From positions 4,774,001 through 4,838,000 of the forward strand of contig NZ_CP006704.1 in assembly GCF_000739375.1 (NCBI RefSeq): 64,000 nucleotides of DNA, written 5' to 3'. Below are positions 33,847-43,097 of this stretch, piece by piece. This DNA comes from Comamonas testosteroni TK102. Its GTDB lineage: Bacteria; Pseudomonadota; Gammaproteobacteria; Burkholderiales; Burkholderiaceae_C. Under the pieces are notes generated by a model that saw nothing but the letters and a program-made list of their open reading frames with translations, made no database searches and was not told the DNA's origin. Position 1 is the first letter of the stretch. Every line of letters begins with the position of its first letter. Both the position numbers and the translations under genes were made by a program.

Positions 33847-34524
33847 ATGTCTTCCACCAGCCTGGCCAGCCTTGCTTACGAAAAACTACGCCAAGCCCTG
33901 GACAATTTTCAATATGTTCCTGGTGACCGCTTCAGCGAAAACGAAGTTGGCGCGGATCTCGGCATGAGCCGAACCCCTGTGCGCGAGGCGCTCGTGCGCC
34001 TGCAGCGCGAAGGATATATCTCCGTCATACCCAAGCTTGGCTGGATCGTGAACAGCATTGACTTCACGATGTTCGAGCAGTTGTACGATGTGCGTTCAAT
34101 ACTGGAATGCGCAGCGTTGGATCTACTTGTTCAGACCCCCGACCTGGAAATACGCCTGCATGAGCTGACCGCGCTATGGTGCATCCCCGCGCCACAACGG
34201 CTGTCTGAAATAGCCACTGTCTCGCGCAACGATGAGCAGTTTCACATGGCCTTGGTGGCGGCCAGCGGCAATCAGGAAATGGCCCGCATCCACCAAGATA
34301 TCACGGACCGAATTCGTATCGTGCGGCGTCTGGAGTTCACGCGCAACTACCGCATTGACGTGACCTACGAGGAGCACGGCGACATCCTCAAATCATTGTT
34401 GGGCCGAGACGGCTTGCAGGCCAAGTCGTTGCTGCAGCAACATATCCGTGTGAGCCGTGACGAGGTAAAAAACATCACTTTGCATACTCTGCAGAATGCA
34501 AGGCAGAAGCAGCCTTGCCTTTAG
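33847..34524 (+). CDS. GntR-family (FCD) regulator
   Basis: 225 residues from ATG 33847 after AAGGAG; the frame is open upstream, but that part overlaps the hydrolase. N-terminal winged helix (FSENEVGADLGMSRTPVREA, then LQREGYISVIPKLGW) and a C-terminal all-helical FCD-like ligand domain (MFEQLYDVRSILECAALDLL). Placed between the allophanate hydrolase and the transporter operon, it probably controls both; shared CTTGnnTACA motifs upstream of each support this. Confidence 0.88.
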   Translation: MSSTSLASLAYEKLRQALDNFQYVPGDRFSENEVGADLGMSRTPVREALVRLQREGYISVIPKLGWIVNSIDFTMFEQLYDVRSILECAALDLLVQTPDLEIRLHELTALWCIPAPQRLSEIATVSRNDEQFHMALVAASGNQEMARIHQDITDRIRIVRRLEFTRNYRIDVTYEEHGDILKSLLGRDGLQAKSLLQQHIRVSRDEVKNITLHTLQNARQKQPCL

Positions 34525-34554
34525 GTTTCACGACCACTGACGTTGATCTTTGGA

Positions 34555-35367
34555 TCACCGGTGCTGCAGCAAGGCCTGCAGCAGCACTCCATCCTCTTGA
34601 GCCAGCGCATTCAGGATGCTGAAGTGATCCGCGCCTTCTATGGCGACTTCTGCATCACCCTCCATGTCACGGCGATAGGCCGCAAAGGCTTGACTCTGCG
34701 CCTGCAATTGGGGAAGTTCTGCCGTTCCATAGGCTGTCACAAACGGCTTGCGGGTTGCAGGCAGGCATAAGGGGCTCAGTTGCTCGATTTCAGCGCCAGA
34801 TAGCCGGAGCGCCTGGTTCAGGTAGGTATGAGCAATCGGTGCCAGGTCGTAGATGCCGCTGATGCCCAGACCTGCAACCACTCCCTCGCAATTCAGACCC
34901 ATCGCGGTGAGATGCCCCCCCGCAGACCAACCGCATAGCAGGATGCGTCCGTTACCGCGCTGCTGCAAGGCATGGCTGCGGACAGCCGCGATGCCTGATC
35001 TCACCTGCTCCACGATCTGAGTCAGCGTGGCCTCGGGGGCCAGCGTGTATCCAATCAGAGCAGCATGCAGTCCATGCGCGAGCGCGCCCTGAGCCACAAA
35101 CCGAAAAGTGTTCTTGTGGCGCATCTGCCAGTAGCCGCCGTGAATGAACAGCAGCGTACTGGCACCGGACTCGCCCTCAAAGAAGTCGTAGCGCAAACGC
35201 TCGGCCGTTCCAAACGGCACATCCAGTTGTCCAGCAGATCGCTGCACCAGCTCCGCACTGCGGGCTTCGAAATCAGCGAGCTGCCGAGCACTGTTGGCGA
35301 CGGCACGGGTATTGTCGTAGGCCGCATCACGCACGACCTGCGGCAGGTTCAACAAACAGTCCAGCAT
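34555..35367 (-). CDS. Alpha/beta hydrolase, kynurenine-formamidase-like
   Basis: 270 residues of the alpha/beta-hydrolase fold. The oxyanion motif is HGGYW (in LLFIHGGYWQMRHKN), the nucleophile serine is in CGWSAGGHL, and the catalytic histidine in EGADHFSIL. This motif set is that of kynurenine formamidases and related amide/ester hydrolases. Its start shares one base with the stop of the ABC ATPase gene (TGATG), so it belongs to the transporter operon, which hints that it acts on the imported compound, perhaps an N-acyl or ureido substrate feeding the allophanate hydrolase. Confidence 0.82.
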   Translation of the reverse strand: MLDCLLNLPQVVRDAAYDNTRAVANSARQLADFEARSAELVQRSAGQLDVPFGTAERLRYDFFEGESGASTLLFIHGGYWQMRHKNTFRFVAQGALAHGLHAALIGYTLAPEATLTQIVEQVRSGIAAVRSHALQQRGNGRILLCGWSAGGHLTAMGLNCEGVVAGLGISGIYDLAPIAHTYLNQALRLSGAEIEQLSPLCLPATRKPFVTAYGTAELPQLQAQSQAFAAYRRDMEGDAEVAIEGADHFSILNALAQEDGVLLQALLQHR

Positions 35368-36167
35368 CAGGCGGCCTTGGCATGATGCGCAACATGACTG
35401 CTGAGCATTTCTGTCAACTCCTTGCGCACCAGGTTGAATTCTGGCGCCGTGATGTGGCGCGGGCGCTCCAGTGGAATGCGATAGTCACGCTCGACACGGC
35501 CTGGACCGGCCGTCATGACCACCACGCGGTCAGCTAGCAAAACAGCCTCCTCCACTGCATGGGTGACGAAAATCACGGTCAGCTTGGTCTTTTCCCAGAT
35601 ATCCAGCAGCTCCTGCTGCAGCACTTCGCGAGTCAGCGCATCCAGTGCACCGAAAGGCTCGTCCATGAGCAGCACTTCACACTCATTGGCCAGCGCTCGC
35701 GCGATCGATACGCGCTGCTTCATGCCGCCTGAGAGCTGGTTGGGGAAATGATCTGCAAACTTGGTCAGTCCCACCATGTGCAGATAGTGATCCGAGATTT
35801 CTTTGAGCTTGACCTCCGTCAGGCCTCGTTGCTTGGGACCAAATGCTATGTTCTGACGCACGGTGAGCCATGGAAACAAACCATAGTCCTGGAAAACCAT
35901 GCCTCGATCCGGCCCGGGCTCGGAAATAGGCGTGTGATACATCTTGGCCACGCCCGTGGAGACTTTCTCAAAGCCTCCCATGATGCGCAGCAGCGTGGAT
36001 TTCCCACAGCCCGAAGCACCAATCAAGCAGATGAATTCGCCCTTCTGGATCTTCAGGTTCACGTCCTTCAGCGCGTGTATGGGACGGCCATTCAAACTGA
36101 AGACCTTGCTGACATTGGCAATGTCCAGAATGGGTGCGGGAGTACGGTGAACAAGGATTTCAGACAT
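35367..36167 (-). CDS. ABC transporter ATPase, TauB/SsuB type
   Basis: 266 residues from ATG 36167, which overlaps the permease stop by eight bases; a longer upstream frame is read through the permease gene. Walker A is GASGCGKST, signature LSGGMKQRVSIARAL, Walker B VLLMDEPFGALD, and the switch histidine is in FVTHAVEEAV. The type serves nitrate, taurine, sulfonate and related importers. It energises the uptake system formed with the genes at 36160 and 37141. Confidence 0.92.
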   Translation of the reverse strand: MSEILVHRTPAPILDIANVSKVFSLNGRPIHALKDVNLKIQKGEFICLIGASGCGKSTLLRIMGGFEKVSTGVAKMYHTPISEPGPDRGMVFQDYGLFPWLTVRQNIAFGPKQRGLTEVKLKEISDHYLHMVGLTKFADHFPNQLSGGMKQRVSIARALANECEVLLMDEPFGALDALTREVLQQELLDIWEKTKLTVIFVTHAVEEAVLLADRVVVMTAGPGRVERDYRIPLERPRHITAPEFNLVRKELTEMLSSHVAHHAKAA

Positions 36168-37083
36168 TGTGTTGCGGGCTCCACTTGAGCAGACGATTGT
36201 TGAGTGCGACCAGCAGACGGTCGGTGACAAAGCCAGTGAAGCCGATGACGACCATGCCGGCAATCACCACATCAGTGCGCGAGAGCATGCGACCGTCCAT
36301 GATGGCGGCACCCAGTCCTTCGGGAACGCCCGTCATCTCACCGACCACGATCAAAAACCATGCAATGCCGTGACCCAGGCGCAGGCCATTGAAGATGGAT
36401 GGCATGGCCGCTGGCAGCACCACCTGACGAAACATGGAAGCGCCCTGACAGCCCAGCATGGCGGCGGCCTCAAACAGACGAGGCTCCACCGACTTCACAC
36501 CAAAGGTGGTGTTGATGACAATGGGAAAAAATGCCCCGAGGAACACCAGGAAGATGGCCGCGTTGGGGCCGACACCGAAGAAGATCATTGACAGCGGAAG
36601 CCATGCCGTCACAGGCACAGGGCGCAGCATTTGCAGCGTGGGATCTACAAAGCGGCGTACGGCGGCGTTTTTACCGATCACCAGGCCCAGGGGTATGCCC
36701 AGCAGAGCAGCCAGTCCAAAAGCTCCGTAAACACGAGACATGGACTTCAACCAGTGAATGCCCAGAGTTTCGCTGAAGGCATCGTCATAGATGCCACCAA
36801 ACGCGAAGTCCCACAGCATCAACCCGACTTCCTTGGGTGAAGGAACCAGCATGGTTCCGGTCGCACGCACGGCCAAGTCCCAAGCGATCAGCAACAACAG
36901 TGGAAGCACAGCAGGCACCAGCCAGCTTGTCATCCAAACCTTGACGGCATTGGGTTGCGGCGGCATAACCAGATCCGCAGACGTTGAAGCAGCGTGATTG
37001 ACGGGCACTGCGGGCGCCACAGCCGCATGTGATTGAGGGTCAAGAGTGGAGAATGACATGGCAGGGATTCCAAAAGCAGGCAA
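36160..37083 (-). CDS. ABC transporter permease, TauC/SsuC type
   Basis: 307 residues with a polar N-terminus of about 50 residues and six membrane helices. The EAA-type loop (FEAAAMLGCQGASMFRQVVLP) that docks to the ATPase is present, followed by the family motif AMPSIFNGLRLGHGIAWFLI. It lies between the binding protein and the ATPase genes in one operon. Confidence 0.92.
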   Translation of the reverse strand: MPAFGIPAMSFSTLDPQSHAAVAPAVPVNHAASTSADLVMPPQPNAVKVWMTSWLVPAVLPLLLLIAWDLAVRATGTMLVPSPKEVGLMLWDFAFGGIYDDAFSETLGIHWLKSMSRVYGAFGLAALLGIPLGLVIGKNAAVRRFVDPTLQMLRPVPVTAWLPLSMIFFGVGPNAAIFLVFLGAFFPIVINTTFGVKSVEPRLFEAAAMLGCQGASMFRQVVLPAAMPSIFNGLRLGHGIAWFLIVVGEMTGVPEGLGAAIMDGRMLSRTDVVIAGMVVIGFTGFVTDRLLVALNNRLLKWSPQHNV

Positions 37084-37140
37084 TAACAGCTCAACGGCGT
37101 CAAGGCCTGACCGCGTCGTGCACAGCCAGGCCTCGCCCCG

Positions 37141-38079
37141 TTACTTCGGGTTGAAACCCGTCACGATGAAGCTGCCGTAATCAGGCAACTTGCGAATCTG
37201 CTTGCGCTCCAGCATCAGCGAGCCGTAGTACTTGCTGCGGTTGATCCAGTCCTGATCGATCTTCCATGTCAGCTCTACATTGTCTGCAGCCAGATTGGCC
37301 ACATCGGCGGGCAGACCCAGCTTGGCCCCTGCCATCTGTACCAGTTCAGGACGATGGGCCATGGCGTATTCGGAGGCCTTGCGGTGAATCTCCAGGAATA
37401 CCTTGGTCAGTTCCGGATCGCTTTTGACAGTGTCGGCATGGGTGGTCATGACCATGTTGACCTTGCCCGTGGGCGTGCTGTAAGGAAACTCGAGAACCTT
37501 GCCCACACCGCGAATAGCGCTGATGGAAGGGCCAGGTTCTGCGCCCACATAGCCATCGATATCTCCACGCTCCAGCGCACCCGCCATCTCACTGAAGGAC
37601 ACGCGCACGGACTTCACATCCTTGAGAGTCATGCCTTCAGCCTTCAGACGATCCAGAAACACCGCTTCCTGCGTGGAGCCGGGCAGAATGCCCACTCGCT
37701 TGCCTTTGAGCGCCTTGAAGTTGCCAATGCCGCTGTTCTTGCCCACCACAATCGCCATACCGCCATTGCAGGTCGGCGCGACTATGACCACCGGCTCGCC
37801 CGCCGCAGCACCCAGGGTGGCAGCGGCCAGACCGTAGGTACCGAAATCCACAGATTTGGTAACTACGGCATTCTTGCCATCGGTAGGTGTTTCAAACGGG
37901 ATGACTTCGATCTTGTAGCCCGCCGGTGTGAACTTATCGTAGAAATAAGGCGTGATGCCATGAATCAGTTTGAGCGTCCCCACCTTGATGACCTTGTCAG
38001 CGGCCTGTGCTGGAGCCGTCACCGACAGGGCCATGGCAGTAGTAGTCAAAGAGGCGAGCAAAAGACGGCGAGACAGCAT
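37141..38079 (-). CDS. ABC transporter substrate-binding protein (NMT1/TauA-like)
   Basis: 312 residues with a signal peptide (MLSRRLLLASLTTTAMALS to AQAA, residue 26). The mature protein is a NMT1/THI5-like periplasmic binding protein of the taurine/nitrate/sulfonate group (IKVGTLKLIHGITPYFYD, GKRVGILPGSTQEAVFLDRL, GYVGAEPGPSISAI). The ligand cannot be read from sequence. First gene of the operon; a possible GntR operator lies 45 bases upstream of its start. Confidence 0.9.
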   Translation of the reverse strand: MLSRRLLLASLTTTAMALSVTAPAQAADKVIKVGTLKLIHGITPYFYDKFTPAGYKIEVIPFETPTDGKNAVVTKSVDFGTYGLAAATLGAAAGEPVVIVAPTCNGGMAIVVGKNSGIGNFKALKGKRVGILPGSTQEAVFLDRLKAEGMTLKDVKSVRVSFSEMAGALERGDIDGYVGAEPGPSISAIRGVGKVLEFPYSTPTGKVNMVMTTHADTVKSDPELTKVFLEIHRKASEYAMAHRPELVQMAGAKLGLPADVANLAADNVELTWKIDQDWINRSKYYGSLMLERKQIRKLPDYGSFIVTGFNPK

Positions 38080-38690
38080 GGCAATTCCTTTGTAGAGGAG
38101 TCAAAGAGAGAGAACGCGTGTCACTTGAATACATGCCTGTACACAAGCGCATAGAACACTTCAAGCAAGCGCCGTGCCAATCACGTTTTCTCTTTGAAAA
38201 TTGCCAAATTACGTCGGCTACACACTGTTTCCGTGCGTTTCCACACGCTGACATGCTCCATCTATGCACGCCGTGCACCGAAATGGACTCGGTATGCCGC
38301 TCTGCGCTCTGTGTTGGCCCAGCGTCCAGTGCGCATTCATCTCGAGTCGACAGCATATGTTGGCCGCAGTTGACCGAACTGCTCATCGTGACCGGCTGAG
38401 TCCGGCCAGCAGCTGCTCTCTAAATCAAACCTTTTCAGGACTCGATATCTTTGCAGTCCAGCTATCAGGTTGATTGTGCAATTACACCTGACCTACCAAA
38501 GCAAACTTGGTCAATCTGCTATGAATCGGCACAGATCTACCAGGCTGCATCAGCAGGGGGCAACGTACGGCCGCAAGCGTTGTTGAAACCGATTTCAAAG
38601 CCCCAAGAGCAGAATGGGACAGCGATGAACAACAGTGCAGACTGCTCGTTTCTGTGAGACTAGTCAGCAGAACATACCGGAGAAGACGTC
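38080..38690. other. Regulatory stretch before the transporter operon
   Basis: About 600 bases with no gene I can support. It holds the promoter of the operon to the left, the imperfect palindrome at 38124-38147 and the start region of the AraC gene to the right. Confidence 0.5.
38124..38147. promoter_or_regulatory. Imperfect palindrome, possible GntR operator
   Basis: CTTGAATACATG and CCTGTACACAAG form an inverted repeat with 9 of 12 positions matching. The half site CTTGnnTACA recurs before the allophanate hydrolase gene at 31970. Confidence 0.45.
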
Positions 38691-39545
38691 TTGCGTGACG
38701 AGGTTCAATACAGTCACACCACAGCCATACCTGGCCTTGTCTTGAGCACAGCCAGGTTTGCCGATTTTCGTTTCGAGCCTCACTACCACCTCGATTTTCA
38801 CGTTGCACTGGTTGCAAATGGTGCGCAGCGTCAATCATTCAAAGGCGAGTCTCTATTACTCACCCCAGGCGCCATCCAATTGATGCCAGCGGGAGAAGTC
38901 CACGATGGGACTGCTGCGGAGGCTGAATCCTATACGCTACATACCTTTCGCTTAACGCCCTCATTGCTCGCAAGCGTTGGGCAGGAAGTGACCGGCAGGC
39001 ACCATTTCCCATCGCAGGCCACAGTGGTGCTCGAGGATCGCAAGCTTGCAGATGAGCTTCTCAGGCTGCATACCTGCATGACTCAGCCGGCAAAGGAGCC
39101 GTTGATGGAAGAAGTACAGGTGCTCGAATTGTTCGAGGCCTTATTTGCACGCATCCGGCATCCTGCGCCCCAAGTCATTCAGGGGCAACTGACGCATCAA
39201 CAATTGCAACGTGTGAGAGATTTCATGGAAGCGCATATAGCTGACAAGCTCGCGCTTGAAGTCCTTGCCTCGTTGGTGGGCCTTGATCGTTTTCGGTTCC
39301 TCAAGCAATTCAAGAGTGCCGTTGGGATGACGCCACATGCCTGGCTACTTCGATTGAGGCTGGAGACTGCCCTGAACATGATCCACCAGGGAGCGGATAT
39401 CTCAATGACGGATGTGGCTCACACTGTCGGCTTCTTCGACCAGAGCCATTTCACGCATGCATTCCGTAGCGCCTACGGGACAACCCCTGCACGCTTCCAG
39501 CGGTCGCAAGGCAATTTTTTACAAGGCGCCTCAAGCACGCGTTGA
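38691..39545 (+). CDS. AraC-family regulator
   Basis: 284 residues from a TTG at 38691 preceded by GGAG at eight bases; no ATG is available before an upstream in-frame stop. N-terminal cupin-type sensor domain (FEPHYHLDFHVALVANGAQ, LMPAGEVHDG), then the double helix-turn-helix (LALEVLASLVGLDRFRFLKQ and ISMTDVAHTVGFFDQSHFTH, AYGTTPARF). It precedes the threonine-aldolase-like gene by about 60 bases in the same direction and may control it or the MFS gene beyond. Confidence 0.87.
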   Translation: MRDEVQYSHTTAIPGLVLSTARFADFRFEPHYHLDFHVALVANGAQRQSFKGESLLLTPGAIQLMPAGEVHDGTAAEAESYTLHTFRLTPSLLASVGQEVTGRHHFPSQATVVLEDRKLADELLRLHTCMTQPAKEPLMEEVQVLELFEALFARIRHPAPQVIQGQLTHQQLQRVRDFMEAHIADKLALEVLASLVGLDRFRFLKQFKSAVGMTPHAWLLRLRLETALNMIHQGADISMTDVAHTVGFFDQSHFTHAFRSAYGTTPARFQRSQGNFLQGASSTR

Positions 39546-39608
39546 TAGTCTTGTGATTCGAACCCGCATAGCCCGCAGGGTGTGAAACCAAGACCATTCC
39601 AACCAAAC

Positions 39609-40661
39609 ATGTTTAGCTTCCTCGACGACTACAGCGAAGGTGCCCATCCAGACATCCTGCAAGCATTGGCTGACTCCAATCTCACGCAGGAGAGCCCGTA
39701 TGGCACCGATAGCCATTCACAGGATGCCGTGCTCCGTATCAAGGAACATCTGGGTACTGGTTTCCAGGGCTCTATTCATTTTGTGGCCAGCGGCACCATG
39801 GCCAACATCATCTCAATCTCAAGTTGCCTTCGCCCCCATGAGGCGGTGATTGCCGTTGACACGGGCCATATCGTGGTGCGTGAGGCCGGCGCAATTGAGG
39901 CCACGGGACATAAGTTGATTACCGTACCTCCGGTCAATGGAAAACTCACTCCTGATGCAATCGAAGGTTCACTGGCAAGCAATGCACACTTTCCGCACAT
40001 GGCGAAACCACGGCTGATCTACCTCTCCAACGCCAGCGAGACAGGAACTATCTACACGTTGGCCGAGCTGCGTGCCATTTCCACACTCGCCAAAAAGCGT
40101 GGTCTTCTTGTTTTCCTTGATGGAGCTCGGCTTGGTGCTGCCTTGGCATCGTCCAAGAACGATGTCAATTTGGAGGACATTGCGTCGTTGGTGGACCTCT
40201 TTTGGATCGGAGGTACCAAGGTGGGCGCGTTATTGGGAGAAGCCATCGTCGTCAACAATCCAATGCTTGCCGAAGACTTTGCATTCCACATCAAACAACG
40301 CGGAGGCATGCTGGCCAAAGGCCGACTGCTGGGTATCCAATTTCAGCAGCTCTTTGGTCCCAAGCCGCTTTTTACATCCCTCGCCAGCCACGCAAATGTC
40401 ATGGCAGCGAAGCTGGCGTCAGGCATCCTGGCTACGGGTTACCAGTTGTCCGCAGATACAGAGACCAACCAGCTTTTCCCGATTCTCCCCAATGGGGTTA
40501 TTGCGGCATTGCAAGCTCATTTCTCCTTCTACGTATGGAGCAAGTTTGACGAAGACAGCTCCATCGTCCGTCTGGTGACGTCATGGGCCACAGAGGAGCA
40601 GCATGTAAATGCGTTCTTAAGACATCTCGAGCAGGCATCGCACATGGAGCACAGTCACTGA
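39609..40661 (+). CDS. Threonine-aldolase-like PLP enzyme
   Basis: 350 residues from ATG 39609 (MFSFLDDYSEGAHPDIL, the family's usual start); a GTG at 39582 is an alternative and neither has a good ribosome site. It belongs to the beta-eliminating lyase / low-specificity threonine aldolase group, which splits beta-hydroxy amino acids to glycine and an aldehyde. Signs are YGTDSHSQDAV, ASGTMANIISIS, the PLP aspartate in VFLDGARLGAAL and the cofactor lysine in FWIGGTKVGALLGEAIV. Convergent with the MFS gene at 40696. Confidence 0.85.
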   Translation: MFSFLDDYSEGAHPDILQALADSNLTQESPYGTDSHSQDAVLRIKEHLGTGFQGSIHFVASGTMANIISISSCLRPHEAVIAVDTGHIVVREAGAIEATGHKLITVPPVNGKLTPDAIEGSLASNAHFPHMAKPRLIYLSNASETGTIYTLAELRAISTLAKKRGLLVFLDGARLGAALASSKNDVNLEDIASLVDLFWIGGTKVGALLGEAIVVNNPMLAEDFAFHIKQRGGMLAKGRLLGIQFQQLFGPKPLFTSLASHANVMAAKLASGILATGYQLSADTETNQLFPILPNGVIAALQAHFSFYVWSKFDEDSSIVRLVTSWATEEQHVNAFLRHLEQASHMEHSH

Positions 40662-40695
40662 CCACGACTCCGAGCCCGCGTAGCAATTACCGTGA

Positions 40696-41904
40696 TTAGG
40701 CGGTGGCCAGTCGCTCTGCGGGCTTGGCTTCCCTGATGGGCAGGTTGACGAAAGCAGCAGCCAGGGCCAAAGCGGCATCGGCCCACCACATCCATTCGTA
40801 ACTGCCAGTCTGGACAACGGCCACGCCCCCCAACCAAGCACCCAAGAATCCACCGATCTGATGGCTCAACAACGTCAGCCCAAAAAGGGTCCCGAGGTAA
40901 CGAGCGCCAAACAGCTTGCCGGTGAGCCCTGCGGTCGGTGGCACAGTGGCGAGCCAAGTCACGCCCAAAGCTGCCGCAAAGATGTAAAAGGTCCAAGGCT
41001 CTTTCGGAGCGGCCATGTAAAGAACGATGGCCACAACGCGCGATGCATACATCCAGAAAAGGATCATCTTCATGCGCACCCTGGAACCTAATGCACCCGC
41101 GAACAGACTACCGAACACATTCGAGAGGCCGATAATCGCCAGTGAAGTCGAAGCCACGCCAGGGCTCAAACCACACAGGTCGACTTCACCAGGCATGTGC
41201 GTCACCAGAAATGCGATATGAAATCCGCAAGTGAAGAACCCGGCATGCAAACACCAATAACTCTTGTCCCTAAACGCAATTCCGAGTTGCTGGCGCAGGG
41301 TAATTGCATCTCGGGATGAATTGGCTGTACTCGCTTGCACAGGCGTCTTGCGCAGCCACCATGCCATCGGTGCCGTGGTGAGCGCCACGACAGCCATCAT
41401 CCACATGGCGCTCATCCAGCCATAGGCCGACATCACCGCCTGGTTCAACGGCGCGAAGATGAACTGCCCCAAACTTCCACCAGCGTTGATAACGCCTCCA
41501 GCGAAGGAGCGTCGCTCCGCAGGGATGCGCTGCGCGGTGGCTCCAATGAGGATAGAAAAGCTTCCCGCTCCAGCGCCTGCAGCGCTCAACAAGCCCACTG
41601 CGAAAATCAATCCCCATTGGCTGGTGACCTGCGTGGTCAGCGCAGATCCCGCTGCCAGCATGAATGCCCCCAGCACAATAACCCGACCGGGGCCCCAGCG
41701 ATCAGCCACTGCGCCAAAGACAGGCTGCACTGCCCCCCACACCAGCTGAGCGACAGCCATTGCAAAGCTGATGTTTGCTATGCCCAAGCCCGTATGCGTA
41801 TTCAAGGGCGACAGGAACAATCCCATGGACTGCCGTGCCCCCATGGTGACCATCAGAATCACCGATGCCACCAAGACCAGTGACCAGGTTTTTTGATTTT
41901 TCAT
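40696..41904 (-). CDS. MFS transporter, 12 membrane helices
   Basis: 402 residues with twelve predicted membrane helices and the MFS loop 2-3 motif degenerated to GAVADRWGPGRV. The GARQSMGLFLSPLNTHTGL start resembles OFA-like and monocarboxylate carriers. Its direction opposes the LysR gene at 42034, 129 bases away, so that regulator likely controls it. Substrate unknown; the neighbouring aldolase suggests an amino acid or hydroxy acid. Confidence 0.86.
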   Translation of the reverse strand: MKNQKTWSLVLVASVILMVTMGARQSMGLFLSPLNTHTGLGIANISFAMAVAQLVWGAVQPVFGAVADRWGPGRVIVLGAFMLAAGSALTTQVTSQWGLIFAVGLLSAAGAGAGSFSILIGATAQRIPAERRSFAGGVINAGGSLGQFIFAPLNQAVMSAYGWMSAMWMMAVVALTTAPMAWWLRKTPVQASTANSSRDAITLRQQLGIAFRDKSYWCLHAGFFTCGFHIAFLVTHMPGEVDLCGLSPGVASTSLAIIGLSNVFGSLFAGALGSRVRMKMILFWMYASRVVAIVLYMAAPKEPWTFYIFAAALGVTWLATVPPTAGLTGKLFGARYLGTLFGLTLLSHQIGGFLGAWLGGVAVVQTGSYEWMWWADAALALAAAFVNLPIREAKPAERLATA

Positions 41905-42033
41905 GTATGCAGATGCACTGAGTGAGCAAAGTCAGTTGAGCGAACCATCGCTGCAGGTTGGGCGAAATTCTCCCGAGAAAGATCATTTCGCACAACCGAT
42001 TTAAGCTCTCTCATGCAATAGAAAATCTATCCA

Positions 42034-42936
42034 ATGGAATCTTCACTCCCTATCAAATCTTTGCTGGTTTTTGATGCTGTCATGAAGCACCACAGCTTTA
42101 CCCAGGCTGCACAGGACCTGCATGTCACACAAGGTGCGGTCGGCCAGCAAATTCGGAAGCTCGAAGATTGGCTAGGAGTACTACTGTTTGTTCGGGGAGT
42201 GCGGCAGTTGCATCCGACCGCTGAGGCATCAGCGTATTGGGCCGGTATCAAACCTGCACTTGCCCGTATTCAACAGGCCAGCGATCAGCTTCGGCTCAGC
42301 CATGCCAATGAAGTTTGGCTGTCTATGCCTCCCACACTGGCAGCTAAGTGGTTCGCCCCAAGGATGGAGGGATTTCTGGCCAAATGCCCAGGCACATCTC
42401 TGCATCTGAGTGCAGATACGGCAATGATTGATTTCGAACGAGATCGTGTCGACCTTGCAATCCGCTACTTCAATGGAAAAGATCCCACCTTAGACGTAGC
42501 ACTGCTATGCAGCGATGAAGCACGCCTGTACTGTTCTCCAGAATACGCCGCTAAGCTGCACCTAAAAACGCCAGATGACTTGCGTCGAGCCACCCTGCTG
42601 CACACAACGTTGCAGCCGCATTGGGTATCGTGGCTTCGGCAGTTCAGCACGCTAAGCGATACGCAGATAGCAGCCATACCTGGTCAGCATTTCGATCAGT
42701 CCATCTTGGCCATAGAGACTGCCCGGCATGGACAGGGCGTCGTCCTGAGCAGCGCCATACTGACAGAGGCCGAAGTGCGCGAAGGGACACTTTGCGAACC
42801 GTTCGATGCGCGCCTGGATGTCGGCAAGGGCTACTATGTGGTGAACGCAAAAGGAGCAGACTTGCGCCCTGCAGCTGCGATGCTGAAACAATGGCTTTTG
42901 AGTATTGTTGCTGCGGATAGAAGCCCCAAAGACTGA
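42034..42936 (+). CDS. LysR-family regulator (GcvA-like)
   Basis: 300 residues. The N-terminal helix-turn-helix is SFTQAAQDLHVTQGAVGQQIRK, followed by the co-inducer domain typical of GcvA-type members (MPPTLAAKWFAPRMEGFL, VDLAIRYFNGKDP). Divergent from the MFS gene, its most likely target. Confidence 0.88.
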   Translation: MESSLPIKSLLVFDAVMKHHSFTQAAQDLHVTQGAVGQQIRKLEDWLGVLLFVRGVRQLHPTAEASAYWAGIKPALARIQQASDQLRLSHANEVWLSMPPTLAAKWFAPRMEGFLAKCPGTSLHLSADTAMIDFERDRVDLAIRYFNGKDPTLDVALLCSDEARLYCSPEYAAKLHLKTPDDLRRATLLHTTLQPHWVSWLRQFSTLSDTQIAAIPGQHFDQSILAIETARHGQGVVLSSAILTEAEVREGTLCEPFDARLDVGKGYYVVNAKGADLRPAAAMLKQWLLSIVAADRSPKD

Positions 42937-43097
42937 CCATTGCCATATCTGCCCTGGCTCGCGAGCAGTCCTCGGCGTTGGCTGCTATCGGCCACGAGCG
43001 GACAGCCGCAGTGCATCACAAAACGACGGCTTCCAGGCAAAAGCGGACGTGGGCTTATAGATAAAAGGCCTTAAGTCATAGGAAACCGCTCCTGTCT

